This document shows positions 8,930 to 17,946 of a DNA stretch of 64,000 nt, one piece after another. A program made the position numbers and the translations under genes. The stretch lies in assembly GCA_964584935.1 (NCBI GenBank), contig CAZPBN010000006.1:62001-126000 (forward strand), in the 5' to 3' direction. The notes under the pieces were generated by a model, which saw only the letters and a program-made list of their open reading frames with translations, was not told the DNA's origin and did not search any database. Source of the DNA: CAZPBN01 sp964584935 (lineage in GTDB: Bacteria > Acidobacteriota > Aminicenantia > Aminicenantales > Aminicenantaceae). Position 1 is the first letter of the stretch; each line of letters opens with the position of its first letter.

Positions 8930-9076
8930 TAGCTAAAGTTATAATTTTTCTATTTCTTTCCATCTTTCCTAATAAAAAGGACAGATCAATTCATTCTTCC
9001 CACTGGCTGATACATCTCATTCAGAATTTGAAATCATAACAAAAATCATTTAATATAAATCTATAGAGAAAATTGT

Positions 9077-11020
9077 ATGTTTAAAAAAGCACAATCGGCT
9101 TTATTGCTTCTTATTATTATTCTCTCCTTTTCCTGTTCCAAATCACCGATAAAAGAATTTCAAATTTATAGATTTATCGATCATTTCAAAAAAGAAAACA
9201 TTCGAATCAGCCCGTTGCTTCGTTTTCCAGAAAAAATAACGCTTTCTGAAAATTTTTTTCCGTCCACATCATCTGCTCTTCATGCCTCAAATGAAGAGGA
9301 GAATCCTTTCAGCTTAAAAAGAAAATTACAACTTGAAAGTAAAGATTTAAACGTCATTTTTGCTCCCCCTGAAAGCATCTACAACTTTGATATAAAATAT
9401 CCTGAAAATTCAGTGTTTGAATTCGGATCAGGTGTTATCTGGTCAGAAAATTCAATTGAAACAAATGAAAAAAAAGAAGTTAACTTTTTCATTACTCTTG
9501 AAATCAAGGGCAGGAAAAAAACAATCTTTCAACGACATATAAAATATCAACCTGGGAAGAATAATCAAAATTTTTCAATTCATTCTATTTCCATGCCCCA
9601 TAAAAGTGAACAAGCCAAAGTATCGATTATCACAAAAGGCAGCAAAAAAAATTTCCCCTTCTGGTATAATCCTGTTTTATACACAAAAGGACAAAATAGG
9701 CGCAATGTTATTCTTGTTTCTATTGATACTCTGCGGGCGGATCATTTAGGATGTTACGGTTACCACAGAAAGACCACTCCTCATATTGATTCCCTTGCTG
9801 CAGATAGTGCTCTTTTTTTAAACACCTACGCCACTTCTCCTTGGACTCTTCCCTCTCATGTTTCCATGCTCACATCTCTGTTTGAAATCAACCACCAGAT
9901 AAATCAAATGGATGAAAAGATGGATGCTTCTTTCACCACTTTGGCTGATATATTGAGAGAGGAAAATTTCTTTTGCTCTGCTTTCACCGGCGGTGGTTTT
10001 ATAAGCTCTGCTTATGGTTTTTCCAATGGATTCGATTCTTACAGTCAAATAACCAAAGGAATTTATAAAAAGAATTCAGCTGAAACAATCGGTGAGAGTG
10101 TCGTGAACTGGATTGATCTGAACGATGATAAAAATTTCTTCCTTTTTGTCCACACCTATCAAACCCACAATCCCTATACATGCCCGGAACCCTATAATTC
10201 CATGTTCCTCAGTAATGATTCCAAATGGCACGAAATAAATATATTAAAACATTTAGGCGGGAAAAAAGGGATTTTCAAGCCTCTTTCTGAAGAAGAACGA
10301 CGGAACATCATTGATCTCTATGATGCTGAAATTCGTTATACTGACGAAACTTTAATCCATCCAATGCTAAAAAAGCTGAAAGAATTAAATCTATATGATC
10401 AGACTATGATTATTATAACCAGTGATCACGGCGAGGAATTTTATGACCACCACGGCTGGGAACACGGACATTCTCTATATGATGAATTGCTAAAAGTCCC
10501 ACTTATTATCAAATTCCCAAACTCCAGATTCTCAGGCAAAAAAGTAAATTCAATGGTGCGACTAGTGGATATCATGCCCACCATTCTCCAAGAACTAAAA
10601 ATTGAGCCTTCCCAAATGAAATGGGACGGGCTCAGTTTGTTTTCTGTATTAAAAGGAAAAGAAAACGACCACAGAACATTCATCGCGGAAAAAGGAAACA
10701 ATGCTATCAAATCTCATATACCTCAACAATTATCAATGAACTCAGGAAAAAACAAACTCATTCTCAACAAAAAATTCACTGATCAATATCTTGAATTTTT
10801 CACGGTTAAACCTCCCCTTAAAAAAACCATTGAACTTTATAATTTATCTCATGATCCTTTGGAAACAAAGAACATTGCTGATCAGAAATCAGAAATCGCA
10901 AATCAAATAATCAGACAAATCAACGAAATGATCCATAAAACAAAAAAAAGAAAGCTAACCAAGCCGGAATTGAATAAAAAAATTGAAAATCAATTAAGGG
11001 ATTTGGGATATATCAAATAG
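9077..11020 (+). CDS. Sulfatase-fold lipoprotein with N-terminal beta domain
   Basis: 647 residues. Lipoprotein signal with Cys20 (LLIIILSFSC). Residues about 90-200 form a beta-rich region, and the sulfatase fold begins at V-S-I-D217-T-L-R-A-D-H-L-G. The nucleophile position reads T257-L-P-S-H-V-S-M-L-T-S, so threonine replaces the C/S that becomes formylglycine in sulfatases. The second metal site is T-S-D450-H-G-E-E-F. The tail R-D-L-G-Y-I-K matches the end of the protein at 4530-5876. Members of the superfamily with Thr at this place include phospho-group transferases, so phosphate or phosphodiester chemistry is as likely as sulfate removal. Neighbours are exported propeller proteins and an amidohydrolase. 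Confidence 0.85.
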   Translation: MFKKAQSALLLLIIILSFSCSKSPIKEFQIYRFIDHFKKENIRISPLLRFPEKITLSENFFPSTSSALHASNEEENPFSLKRKLQLESKDLNVIFAPPESIYNFDIKYPENSVFEFGSGVIWSENSIETNEKKEVNFFITLEIKGRKKTIFQRHIKYQPGKNNQNFSIHSISMPHKSEQAKVSIITKGSKKNFPFWYNPVLYTKGQNRRNVILVSIDTLRADHLGCYGYHRKTTPHIDSLAADSALFLNTYATSPWTLPSHVSMLTSLFEINHQINQMDEKMDASFTTLADILREENFFCSAFTGGGFISSAYGFSNGFDSYSQITKGIYKKNSAETIGESVVNWIDLNDDKNFFLFVHTYQTHNPYTCPEPYNSMFLSNDSKWHEINILKHLGGKKGIFKPLSEEERRNIIDLYDAEIRYTDETLIHPMLKKLKELNLYDQTMIIITSDHGEEFYDHHGWEHGHSLYDELLKVPLIIKFPNSRFSGKKVNSMVRLVDIMPTILQELKIEPSQMKWDGLSLFSVLKGKENDHRTFIAEKGNNAIKSHIPQQLSMNSGKNKLILNKKFTDQYLEFFTVKPPLKKTIELYNLSHDPLETKNIADQKSEIANQIIRQINEMIHKTKKRKLTKPELNKKIENQLRDLGYIK

Positions 11021-11151
11021 AAGTCCATTGATTTTAACTCATTATGAATAAGACCGGAAGCTTCTTCATTCAATAATTAAGTGTTGTTGATGTTGCCTGA
11101 TTCTGATATTATTTATTGTACAAAAAATATCAATGACATAAGGAGTTTCTA

Positions 11152-12522
11152 TTGAGAAAAGCATCTCTGTTAGGATTATGCCTACTGGCGATATCAGTTG
11201 TAGGGCTCATCTTTATCAATATAGAAAATGGGAAAAACACCCTTATCATTAAAAACGGAACATTGATCGATGGAAAGGGAAATCCTGCTGTAAAAAACTC
11301 AATTATTATTATAAAGAATGATAAATTAAAAAAAATATCCACAAACAGAAATATCCGCTTCCCTCTATTCACTAAAACCATAAACGCCAAAGGGCAATAC
11401 ATCATTCCTGGACTGATAGATATGCATGTGCACTTCTCTGATGAATCTTTCTGTAAACTGTTTCTTCTCAATGGAGTTACAACAGTCAGAGATATGGGAA
11501 ATGATCCTGAGTTCATTCTTCCCTTACGAAATAAAATAAATAAGGGAGAAATAGAGGGCCCCAAAATTTTTGCATCCGGATATCTTATCAACAATAGAAA
11601 AATTCCATTCGGAGCAGGAAAATACACTAAAACGGTAAGAAATCCCAAGCAGGCAAGAAAAAGAGTTGATCAATTAGCAAAAAAAGGAGTCGATTGTATT
11701 AAAATTTATATGACCTTACCCCAAAAACTCACCCGCATAGTCATTTCTGAAGCGAAAAAACATAAGCTGCCGGTGGCAGGACATATAAGAAGAACTGATG
11801 CCCGGTTTGCTGCCAAGTTCGGAATAACAACTCTGGAACATGCGACTGGAATTGCAGAAGCTTTATCCAAAAATCAAAAATTTGAAGATGCTCCTCCCTT
11901 CCAAACAATTTCTCATAGAAGCTGGATTTATGCGGACAAATCCAAATACGACTCCCTAATCAACCTTTTTATTAAGAAAAATGTTTATATCACTGCCAAT
12001 TTGACGTTATACAAAATTTTTGTTTCCAACCCAGAGGAAATCGCAAACAACTCTCATTTGAGATTTATGCCAGAACAATATAAAAAAAGATGGAAACATC
12101 ATCTCTCCGGCCGCTTTCAAAAAGTCATTAGGCAAAAGGAAAGCTGGATCATCACCAAAAAAAGACTGGAAGAATTTTTAATAAGATTTAAAAATAAAGG
12201 GGGAAAAGTTCTCGCTGGAACAGATGCTCCTTATCCTTATTTAATACCAGGATTCTCACTCCACAGGGAACTGGAACTTCTGGTCCAATCAGGATTGACT
12301 CCCATGGAAGCCCTCCAAACAGCCACAAAGTATCCAGCAGAAGCCCTCCATCAAGAAAACAATCTAGGAACAATAGAAGAAGGAAAAACAGCCAATCTGA
12401 TTTTGTTGGATGCCAATCCTCTTGAAGATATTCGAAACACAGAAAAAATTAATATTGTTATAAAAGAGGGGATAATTATAGACAGGGAAAAATTAAAGCG
12501 TTCTCTTCTTGGGAAGTCGTAG
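11152..12522 (+). CDS. Membrane-anchored amidohydrolase (imidazolonepropionase/prolidase-like)
   Basis: 456 residues from a TTG start at 11152, supported by AGGAG at 11141-11145. The N-terminus has a hydrophobic anchor (LLGLCLLAISVVGLIFI). The metal-dependent hydrolase barrel follows: beta-sandwich N-I-I-K-N-G-T-L-I-D-G, the H92-V-H94 metal pair in I-P-G-L-I-D-M-H-V-H, a likely bridging lysine in V-D-C-I-K-I-Y, histidines in V-A-G-H-I-R and L-E-H-A-T-G, and the catalytic aspartate in L-A-G-T-D-A-P. The C-terminal G-T-I-E-E-G-K-T-A-N-L-I-L-L-D-A-N-P is typical of amidohydrolases with a cyclic-amide or dipeptide substrate. It probably acts in the periplasm. Exact substrate unknown. Confidence 0.88.
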   Translation: MRKASLLGLCLLAISVVGLIFINIENGKNTLIIKNGTLIDGKGNPAVKNSIIIIKNDKLKKISTNRNIRFPLFTKTINAKGQYIIPGLIDMHVHFSDESFCKLFLLNGVTTVRDMGNDPEFILPLRNKINKGEIEGPKIFASGYLINNRKIPFGAGKYTKTVRNPKQARKRVDQLAKKGVDCIKIYMTLPQKLTRIVISEAKKHKLPVAGHIRRTDARFAAKFGITTLEHATGIAEALSKNQKFEDAPPFQTISHRSWIYADKSKYDSLINLFIKKNVYITANLTLYKIFVSNPEEIANNSHLRFMPEQYKKRWKHHLSGRFQKVIRQKESWIITKKRLEEFLIRFKNKGGKVLAGTDAPYPYLIPGFSLHRELELLVQSGLTPMEALQTATKYPAEALHQENNLGTIEEGKTANLILLDANPLEDIRNTEKINIVIKEGIIIDREKLKRSLLGKS

Positions 12523-12573
12523 TTTCATCACTTGGTTATTGGGTTTTTGAGATTTGAATTGGAGAACGGCTTT

Positions 12574-14718
12574 TTATTTCCACCTCTCTCCAACCACAGA
12601 GGCCTCTGCTTTCATACTTTCTCTCTGTGCTCCGTCAACACAGGTTACAGCGTATGTGTATTTATTTCTTTCATTTCGCTCTGTAAAATTTTCAGAATAA
12701 GAAAATACACTTGAGTCAACTTCTTTTCTGAATTCATAGGGGCTATCTTCAATATATTTGAGTCTTCTATAAATAAAATATCTTTTTATATTGAACAATC
12801 CATTGTTTTTAGGATTTTTATCCCAGGTGATCACATTTTTATAGATTTTTAGCATCAATCCTTCGTGGTTCATCTTCTCTAATTGAACATCCCTCGGTTT
12901 ATAAGGATAAGGAGGTCTTTCAATCTTTAATCTCACCTTTAAACTTTGAGGACTGTTTTCTGCATTGGAGGACGTAATTTTAATTTCTCCTCTATGAAAT
13001 CCCAAATCTTTATTGGATATATCAACCGAAACAATAATCAAATCCCATTCTGAAGTGGAATGCCCTTTATTTGGAGACACATCTATCCAGTTTACATCTG
13101 GTTTTATCTCATAATGCAGAGTTTGGGAACCGGAATTCCTTACTTTGAAATGCTGATTGGTAGGATTTTTTCCTCGTGCATAGGCAAGAAATTCCAGTTT
13201 GTTTTTGTTTAACTGAATATAAGGACCTTTGAGTTCTTCAATGTACAAAGAAACTGTGACATCAAATGGACTATTATAAGCTTCAGGATCTTTTATAGTG
13301 AGGCTTCCATAGTGTTGACCAGGTCCGAAATTTAGGGCATCAACCTCCACAGTTATTGTATCCCATTCTCCTGTGGAAGAACCCTCAGTGGGATAAACAG
13401 TCACCCAGCTATCATTAGACTCTATTGTATAATTAAGAGTATCTTCTCCAGAGTTTTTTACCTTGAATGTTTTGGGACCTGGATTGCCGCTGTTTTCGTC
13501 TATTTTAAACTCAATATAGGATTTATCCACATGAATGATAGGCCCTTCAATGTCCGTGATATCAACCTTTTCATATAAAATATCGTTTTTATTCCCAGAC
13601 GAAGGAGCTTCCCATACATAGTGAGCAGTGTTATCATTTCCGATGGTTACCTGGACATGCTTGTTTCCATCATTTCCTCCATGAGCACTTCCTATATTCA
13701 CCGGCTCTATCCATGTTCCATTTAAAGGTTTTGCTGAGGAATATATCTCATAATTTCCACTTTGCCCTTGGGCCCAGGCAGCTATGATAAAATCACCTTT
13801 GATATTAATATCTCCGAATTGAAGTTTAGCAAAACCATTGGAAATTATTTCCTTTGGTCGCCACTGACCATTGATCCGGCAAAGATAAAAGAAATTGCCA
13901 GTTCGATTGCTGTAAACAATATGGATATTCCTGGAAGAATCCACAAGCATATCAGGATAATAAGCTCCTCTTTCAATCTGCTCGGGAGTACTCCAACTTC
14001 CATCCGTTTTTTCACTAAAATAGAGCAAACGAGGAAATTCATCCTCCATCCAACAGGCATAAACGTTATTGTTTCTTACCCCAATGGCAGGATGTATTGA
14101 TACCACATTTTTGGTCCGGGATATGTTTTCAAAATGGGAAGGCCAACTTCCCATTCTGCTTTTCGACATGGTCACAGCATCACAAGAAGGATCGGCGTGC
14201 TTGGAAACGTGACTATGATACCAAATAATGTGAATCCTATCATTTGTATCAATGTCAATCCTATTCCATGCAGAATTGTGGGTGCTGGCATATATTCTTT
14301 CTTCCGATGACCAGCCGCTTCCTGTAAAGTAGCTATAAAAAATATCTCGGGAACCACTTGAATATCCATCCGCATAAGAAAGATGAAAGGTGTTCTGGGA
14401 ATCAACTGCTAATTGATTACTCCAGGCTCTTTCATGAACTATCCCGCTATTTTTAATAATTGTCCATTGGCCATTTTTGTACTCTCTATAATAGATATCT
14501 CCTGTTTCCCACTCTGTCCAAACAATCATAATTCTTCCATTCGAATTTATTTCTATAGAAGGCCATAGAGAATCCCTCGAAGAACTGGAAATGTTTTTGG
14601 AAGAACTCAAATAGAAAGGAAAGAATATTAAGAGAAAAGCCAATAACAATGATAATTGCTTAAAAAATTCAGCTGAAAATACATATACATACTTCTTCTC
14701 TGACAATTGACTTGGCAT
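12574..14718 (-). CDS. Secreted BNR-type propeller protein with two BACON-like domains
   Basis: 714 residues; a paralogue of the protein at 7062-8822. A long n-region precedes a hydrophobic signal (LLLAFLLIFFPFYL, about 27-40). The propeller repeats resemble those of the paralogue (SLWPSIEINSNGRIMIVW; DTNDRIHIIWYHSH). Two BACON-like Ig domains follow at about 390-490 and 495-595, each with a V-K/R-N-S-G core and a W-(V/I)-x-V-x-P motif. A C-terminal Fn3-like domain closes the protein. Duplication of the Ig module is the main difference from the paralogue. The start is taken from its position directly behind TATTAT/TATAAT boxes with no Shine-Dalgarno, which suggests a leaderless transcript. 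Convergent with the amidohydrolase. Confidence 0.8.
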   Translation of the reverse strand: MPSQLSEKKYVYVFSAEFFKQLSLLLAFLLIFFPFYLSSSKNISSSSRDSLWPSIEINSNGRIMIVWTEWETGDIYYREYKNGQWTIIKNSGIVHERAWSNQLAVDSQNTFHLSYADGYSSGSRDIFYSYFTGSGWSSEERIYASTHNSAWNRIDIDTNDRIHIIWYHSHVSKHADPSCDAVTMSKSRMGSWPSHFENISRTKNVVSIHPAIGVRNNNVYACWMEDEFPRLLYFSEKTDGSWSTPEQIERGAYYPDMLVDSSRNIHIVYSNRTGNFFYLCRINGQWRPKEIISNGFAKLQFGDINIKGDFIIAAWAQGQSGNYEIYSSAKPLNGTWIEPVNIGSAHGGNDGNKHVQVTIGNDNTAHYVWEAPSSGNKNDILYEKVDITDIEGPIIHVDKSYIEFKIDENSGNPGPKTFKVKNSGEDTLNYTIESNDSWVTVYPTEGSSTGEWDTITVEVDALNFGPGQHYGSLTIKDPEAYNSPFDVTVSLYIEELKGPYIQLNKNKLEFLAYARGKNPTNQHFKVRNSGSQTLHYEIKPDVNWIDVSPNKGHSTSEWDLIIVSVDISNKDLGFHRGEIKITSSNAENSPQSLKVRLKIERPPYPYKPRDVQLEKMNHEGLMLKIYKNVITWDKNPKNNGLFNIKRYFIYRRLKYIEDSPYEFRKEVDSSVFSYSENFTERNERNKYTYAVTCVDGAQRESMKAEASVVGERWK

Positions 14719-14720
14719 TG

Positions 14721-14754
14721 ATTATATAATATTTATGTCTGTTAACAAAAACAA
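14721..14754 (-). promoter_or_regulatory. Candidate leaderless promoter, two-BACON protein
   Basis: Minus strand: TTGTTT (14754-14749), 17-nt spacer, TATTAT (14731-14726), with an overlapping TATAAT (14726-14721). The former places the start on the ATG at 14718. Confidence 0.35.
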
Positions 14755-14765
14755 TCCTCTTTAAG

Positions 14766-14792
14766 GGTGATATTTTTTTTCTGAATATCACC
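14766..14792. repeat. Perfect 9-bp inverted repeat
   Basis: GGTGATATT (14766-14774) pairs with AATATCACC (14784-14792) across a 9-nt T-rich loop. It sits between the stop of the AMIN/barrel gene and the promoter of the BNR/BACON gene. It could be a weak terminator of the former or an operator for the latter. Confidence 0.45.
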
Positions 14793-14830
14793 TCCTAGAA
14801 AGAAAACCAGGGTTACAAAGAAATTAAGGA

Positions 14831-15922
14831 CTACATATCAAAATAATAACTCAGTCCAAATCCCCACTCTATTCCGCCAAGATTTGCTTTAACATCACCT
14901 TTGTGTTCGCTGGCGATATTATATTTAAAATGAGCCCTTAATGAAAGACTTTTGCTTATGTGGAAATATCCCCCAGCCTGGAGATGTCCTCCTAATTTAA
15001 TCCCTTCCATAGAATGGGGGGCAGGAAAATCTCCGGAATAAATTTCTTTATAAGAAATATAATCCATTCCAGGTCCGATAAATATGGTGTATTTATCACT
15101 GAGGTGCTTTAAATATCTTATTGTCATTGAAATATGAAACATTCTTAGCTTCAATTCTTCTTCCAAATAAGTGGTGCTACCCTTTGCCAGGAAATCTTTA
15201 AATATCAAACCAATATCAAAGTCTTCTGTTTCTTTTTTGGATGGAATAATAATCGAATATTCTCCGCCTACAAAAACATTCATTTTCCCGTATGCCTCCA
15301 TGAAGACTTCATCCTGAACAAAATAAGCACCGCCAAAAACGGACAAAGAAAATCTCTTTTCTTCCGGAATTTTATCTATTTTCTGTTCTGCTTCTTTTTT
15401 TGTGGCTCTTTTTTCCTTCTTTATATCTTTTTCCGATTTCTCGGGCTTTTTCTCTGGTTCCTTCTCTTTCTTGGGAATTTCAGTAGGAAGTTGGACTCGT
15501 TCAACCTTTTCTTCAGGTTCCTCAAAATCTTCAAACCAGAATGATACTTCAAGTCCTTCTTCAATTTCCCTAATCCTGTAAAGAGGTACTCTATCTTCAA
15601 GGTCAAATACTATTCGACTAATAGAAGGACTGGGTTTGCCTGCTCTGATTCTTATGACTCCACAACTATTCACTTCAATAGGAAATTGGGCAGGAATACT
15701 CTCCACACCAGGAAAATCTATGACTAATCGATTTGGATTCATAACAGTCAAGCTTTCGTAAGTTACTGCTGCTGCAAAGTCTATATTCACAATCAGTTGG
15801 TCATCGACTTTTTTAAAGCGAACATCGCTGATTTCCTTTGGATCTTCTATCTGAGCATAAAGTGAACCGCCCAAGAAACCTAAAAAAATGAGCATCATGA
15901 CGAATATTCTTGTTTTTTTCAA
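14831..15922 (-). CDS. AMIN-domain outer-membrane beta-barrel protein
   Basis: 363 residues from a TTG start with a strong GGAGG six bases upstream. Signal peptide ends near the Y-A-Q site (about residue 24). Residues about 30-130 form an AMIN-type domain (E-S-L-T-V-M-N-P-N-R-L-V-I-D-F-P-G-V; L-Y-R-I-R-E-I-E-E-G-L-E-V-S-F), a periplasmic peptidoglycan- or polysaccharide-binding module. A charged Lys/Glu linker follows (about 138-188). The remainder is a beta-rich region ending in aromatic F-G-L-S-Y-Y-F-D-M, as expected for an outer-membrane barrel with a C-terminal aromatic residue near the end. It could link the cell wall to the outer membrane. Promoter at 15974-16002. Confidence 0.75.
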   Translation of the reverse strand: MKKTRIFVMMLIFLGFLGGSLYAQIEDPKEISDVRFKKVDDQLIVNIDFAAAVTYESLTVMNPNRLVIDFPGVESIPAQFPIEVNSCGVIRIRAGKPSPSISRIVFDLEDRVPLYRIREIEEGLEVSFWFEDFEEPEEKVERVQLPTEIPKKEKEPEKKPEKSEKDIKKEKRATKKEAEQKIDKIPEEKRFSLSVFGGAYFVQDEVFMEAYGKMNVFVGGEYSIIIPSKKETEDFDIGLIFKDFLAKGSTTYLEEELKLRMFHISMTIRYLKHLSDKYTIFIGPGMDYISYKEIYSGDFPAPHSMEGIKLGGHLQAGGYFHISKSLSLRAHFKYNIASEHKGDVKANLGGIEWGFGLSYYFDM

Positions 15923-15973
15923 TTTGTCCTCCTCTTATATGTATCCTATATTGTTTCATCTTTAAGTTAATAA

Positions 15974-16002
15974 TTTATAAATTAAAAGCCTTTGCATGTC
16001 AA
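15974..16002 (-). promoter_or_regulatory. Sigma-70 promoter of the AMIN/barrel gene
   Basis: Minus strand: TTGACA (16002-15997), exact 17-nt spacer, TATAAA (15979-15974). Start expected near 15967, giving a 45-nt leader with the GGAGG site. Confidence 0.6.
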
Positions 16003-16231
16003 TTTATTTCTTTATTTCGTATCAGAATAAATTCACTCCGGCTGTTATTCACAAGTTCCAAGCTAATTTCTTTCCATTCAGATAAAAAAGTAATAAAAAT
16101 ATCTTCAAATTTGTTTAAATGATTCTATAGACAGAATGAAAGAGGATAACAAATTTTGAAAATATTTTGGATTTGTCTCTTTCTGAGAAGCAAGAAGTCA
16201 AACCAAATAAACTCAATAAAAACACAGCCAT
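15999..16231 (-). pseudogene. Possible frameshifted small lipoprotein gene
   Basis: Minus strand. An ATG at 16231 opens 38 codons that start with a lipoprotein-like signal (MAVFLLSLFGLTSC) and stop at 16115. In another frame, 16124-15999 encodes 41 codons of ordinary composition (for example EWKEISLELVNNSR) ending in TGA. Joining the two by one frameshift near 16115-16124 would give a product of about 78 residues. Neither half is recognised. The stretch 15923-16323 otherwise holds only the promoter at 15974-16002. Weak ribosome-binding site (AGGTG). Seen directly; the joining is inference. Confidence 0.3.
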
Positions 16232-16323
16232 CTCACACCTAATCTGTCAGGACACTGACGATGTTCACTCCTTATTCTCTACTGTTCCAGGTCTCACCTT
16301 GACCGATTTTTTATTCCTCCTTA

Positions 16324-16971
16324 CTAGTTTGCAATATAGCCAGCCCGTTGAACAATTTTGTATTTTCTATTTTTCACCTTTACTTCGATCTTTCTAAATT
16401 TCCCATCTTTTGTGTAATTTCTTGGAATGTAATAAATAAGATAATAGTTTTCCGTAGATTCAAGAGCATCCTTGAAAATGGATTTTGGATTGGCAGAACT
16501 TTGTTCAAAACCTCCTGTGGCATGAACTATTTCCCTAAATGCACTAAAAATATCCTCTGACTGTTCCTCTAACCGCAATCCTGGGATATGCTTAGATGGT
16601 GGTGTTAAAAACATAAAATGGATTGATATGCCGGTATCCGCATAAGCTTGTTTCACTCTATCAACATTAAAAGATATATCCCTTCTATGAAATTGAAAGA
16701 GCTCAGTTAATGAATGAATAATGTTCTGTCTATCTTGATAGATATGAAGGTATTGATTCAAGATAACAGGATCAATTTTGGGAAGATATTCCCTTTCATA
16801 AAACAAATAGACATATTTTTGCCCTTCCTTTTCCTTTAAATATTCCGCAAATTGCAAAAGCCTTTTCTCATCGATATTTCTAAATTCTTCCAATTCATTT
16901 AATATCTGAGTGTATCTTTGTACTTGTTCACCCAGAGATAAATGAACATTTTCTTGAGTAATCTCTTCCAC
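16324..16971 (-). pseudogene. N-terminally truncated VWFA-related (TIGR03436-type) protein
   Basis: 215 codons match only the C-terminal half of the VWFA-related family seen in Acidobacteria and relatives. The E-G-Q-K-Y-V-Y-L-F-Y-E-R-E segment corresponds to the second strand region. I-V-H-A-T-G-G and the closing Y-Y-L-I-Y-Y-I-P-R-N-Y and F-R-K-I-E-V-K-V-K-N-R-K-Y-K-I-V-Q-R-A-G-Y are the family end. The signal peptide, the D-x-S-x-S metal-binding part and about 100-150 residues are missing. A TGA directly precedes the only start codon (GTG at 16971), and no ribosome-binding site is visible. Best read as a decayed remnant; a short functional derivative is less likely. Confidence 0.6.
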
Positions 16972-17060
16972 TCAAATATCTATTAGAAATGTTTTTAAAA
17001 CAGAAATCCACAGACTAATTCTTTACTCTTTCCCCCTCCTTATTTAATCAATAAGAAACT

Positions 17061-17348
17061 TTAGAATTTATCAGGAACGTCCATTCTAGGTCTTCTTCTT
17101 CGTGCTTTATTAACCCTTAATTTTCTTCCTTTTAACTCAAATCCATCAAGAGAAGTAATGGCTTGCTTTGAATCTTCTTCATTATCGAATTCTGCAAATC
17201 CAAAACCTTTTGATCTTCCTGAAAACTTATCTTTTACGATATTCACTCCTGCAGTTTTCAATCCTTTTTCTTCTATGGCTTTTTGAAGTTCTTCTTCTGA
17301 AATAGAATACTCTAAATTCCCAATATAAATTTTTTTTTCTTCTTCCAT
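17061..17348 (-). CDS. RNA-binding protein, single RRM domain
   Basis: 95 residues forming one RNA-recognition motif. RNP2 is K-I-Y-I-G-N-L (residues 6-12) and RNP1 is S-K-G-F-G-F-A-E-F (about 46-54), with both aromatic RNA-stacking residues present. A short basic tail (KARRRRPRMDVPDKF) follows. Bacterial single-RRM proteins of this size bind RNA and are often induced by cold. A strong GGAAGGA ribosome-binding site precedes the ATG at 17348. The long A+T-rich leader upstream could be regulatory, but no defined element was found. Confidence 0.92.
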   Translation of the reverse strand: MEEEKKIYIGNLEYSISEEELQKAIEEKGLKTAGVNIVKDKFSGRSKGFGFAEFDNEEDSKQAITSLDGFELKGRKLRVNKARRRRPRMDVPDKF

Positions 17349-17946
17349 CTTTGTCCTTCCTTAAAAAATAACAAAAAAGAATAACTCAATTTCTTTAGTG
17401 CTTACTTTTTTACTTTTCCTCCTATAAATTTTTTGTAAAATAACCCTGTCTTAAAATGTAAAATGTGATAAGAAGGGGGGGGATTTATAATTTTAGATAG
17501 TCCTTAAATATAAAACATTATAATATCAATTTTCTTTCATTACTTAATTATAAGTAACATAATAAAAATACATTGTCAATCAAGAAAAATAAAAAAATGT
17601 TCATAGAAAGTCAAAAGCAAATAAGGGGATGCTTCCATAAAGGAGAATTGCGAATCATCTTCCCACGAAGAGGATAAACAAAAACTTTGTGGACTTCTTC
17701 AATTAAACCGTAAAGTTAAATCGATATCAATAAATACGAGCCTTCCTCTGGATAAATTCCTCTTCTCTATATACAACCTCCTCTCCACCTCCTTAGGCAT
17801 TCGATGAAAGCCCCACAACGGTAATAAAGTGTAAACGGTTTTTTTATCAAACAATGGGATCAACACATTTATCATATTTTTATCTGTCATTTTTATCTTG
17901 ACAATGAAGAAGGTTTAAGTAAAATGAAATTTCAAAGGATTCTGTT
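17349..17946. other. Intergenic stretch, possible coding remnant
   Basis: No clear gene. The right end carries the promoter of the glycosyltransferase (17898-17925). On the minus strand, 17890-17699 is open for 63 codons. A second frame continues the coding-like composition for about 34 codons down to about 17600 (for example VHKVFVYPLRGKMIRNSPLW). That could be a frameshifted relic, but nothing in it is recognised. The left part is very A+T-rich, with a run of eight G at 17476-17483. Confidence 0.3.
17898..17925 (+). promoter_or_regulatory. Sigma-70 promoter of membrane glycosyltransferase
   Basis: TTGACA (17898-17903), 16-nt spacer, TAAAAT (17920-17925). The short leader contains AAAGGA ahead of the ATG at 17947. 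Confidence 0.55.

Noticed and set aside
17699..17890. 63-codon minus-strand frame before the membrane glycosyltransferase
   Set aside because: No ribosome-binding site at its ATG and no recognised family; mentioned only as a possible relic.
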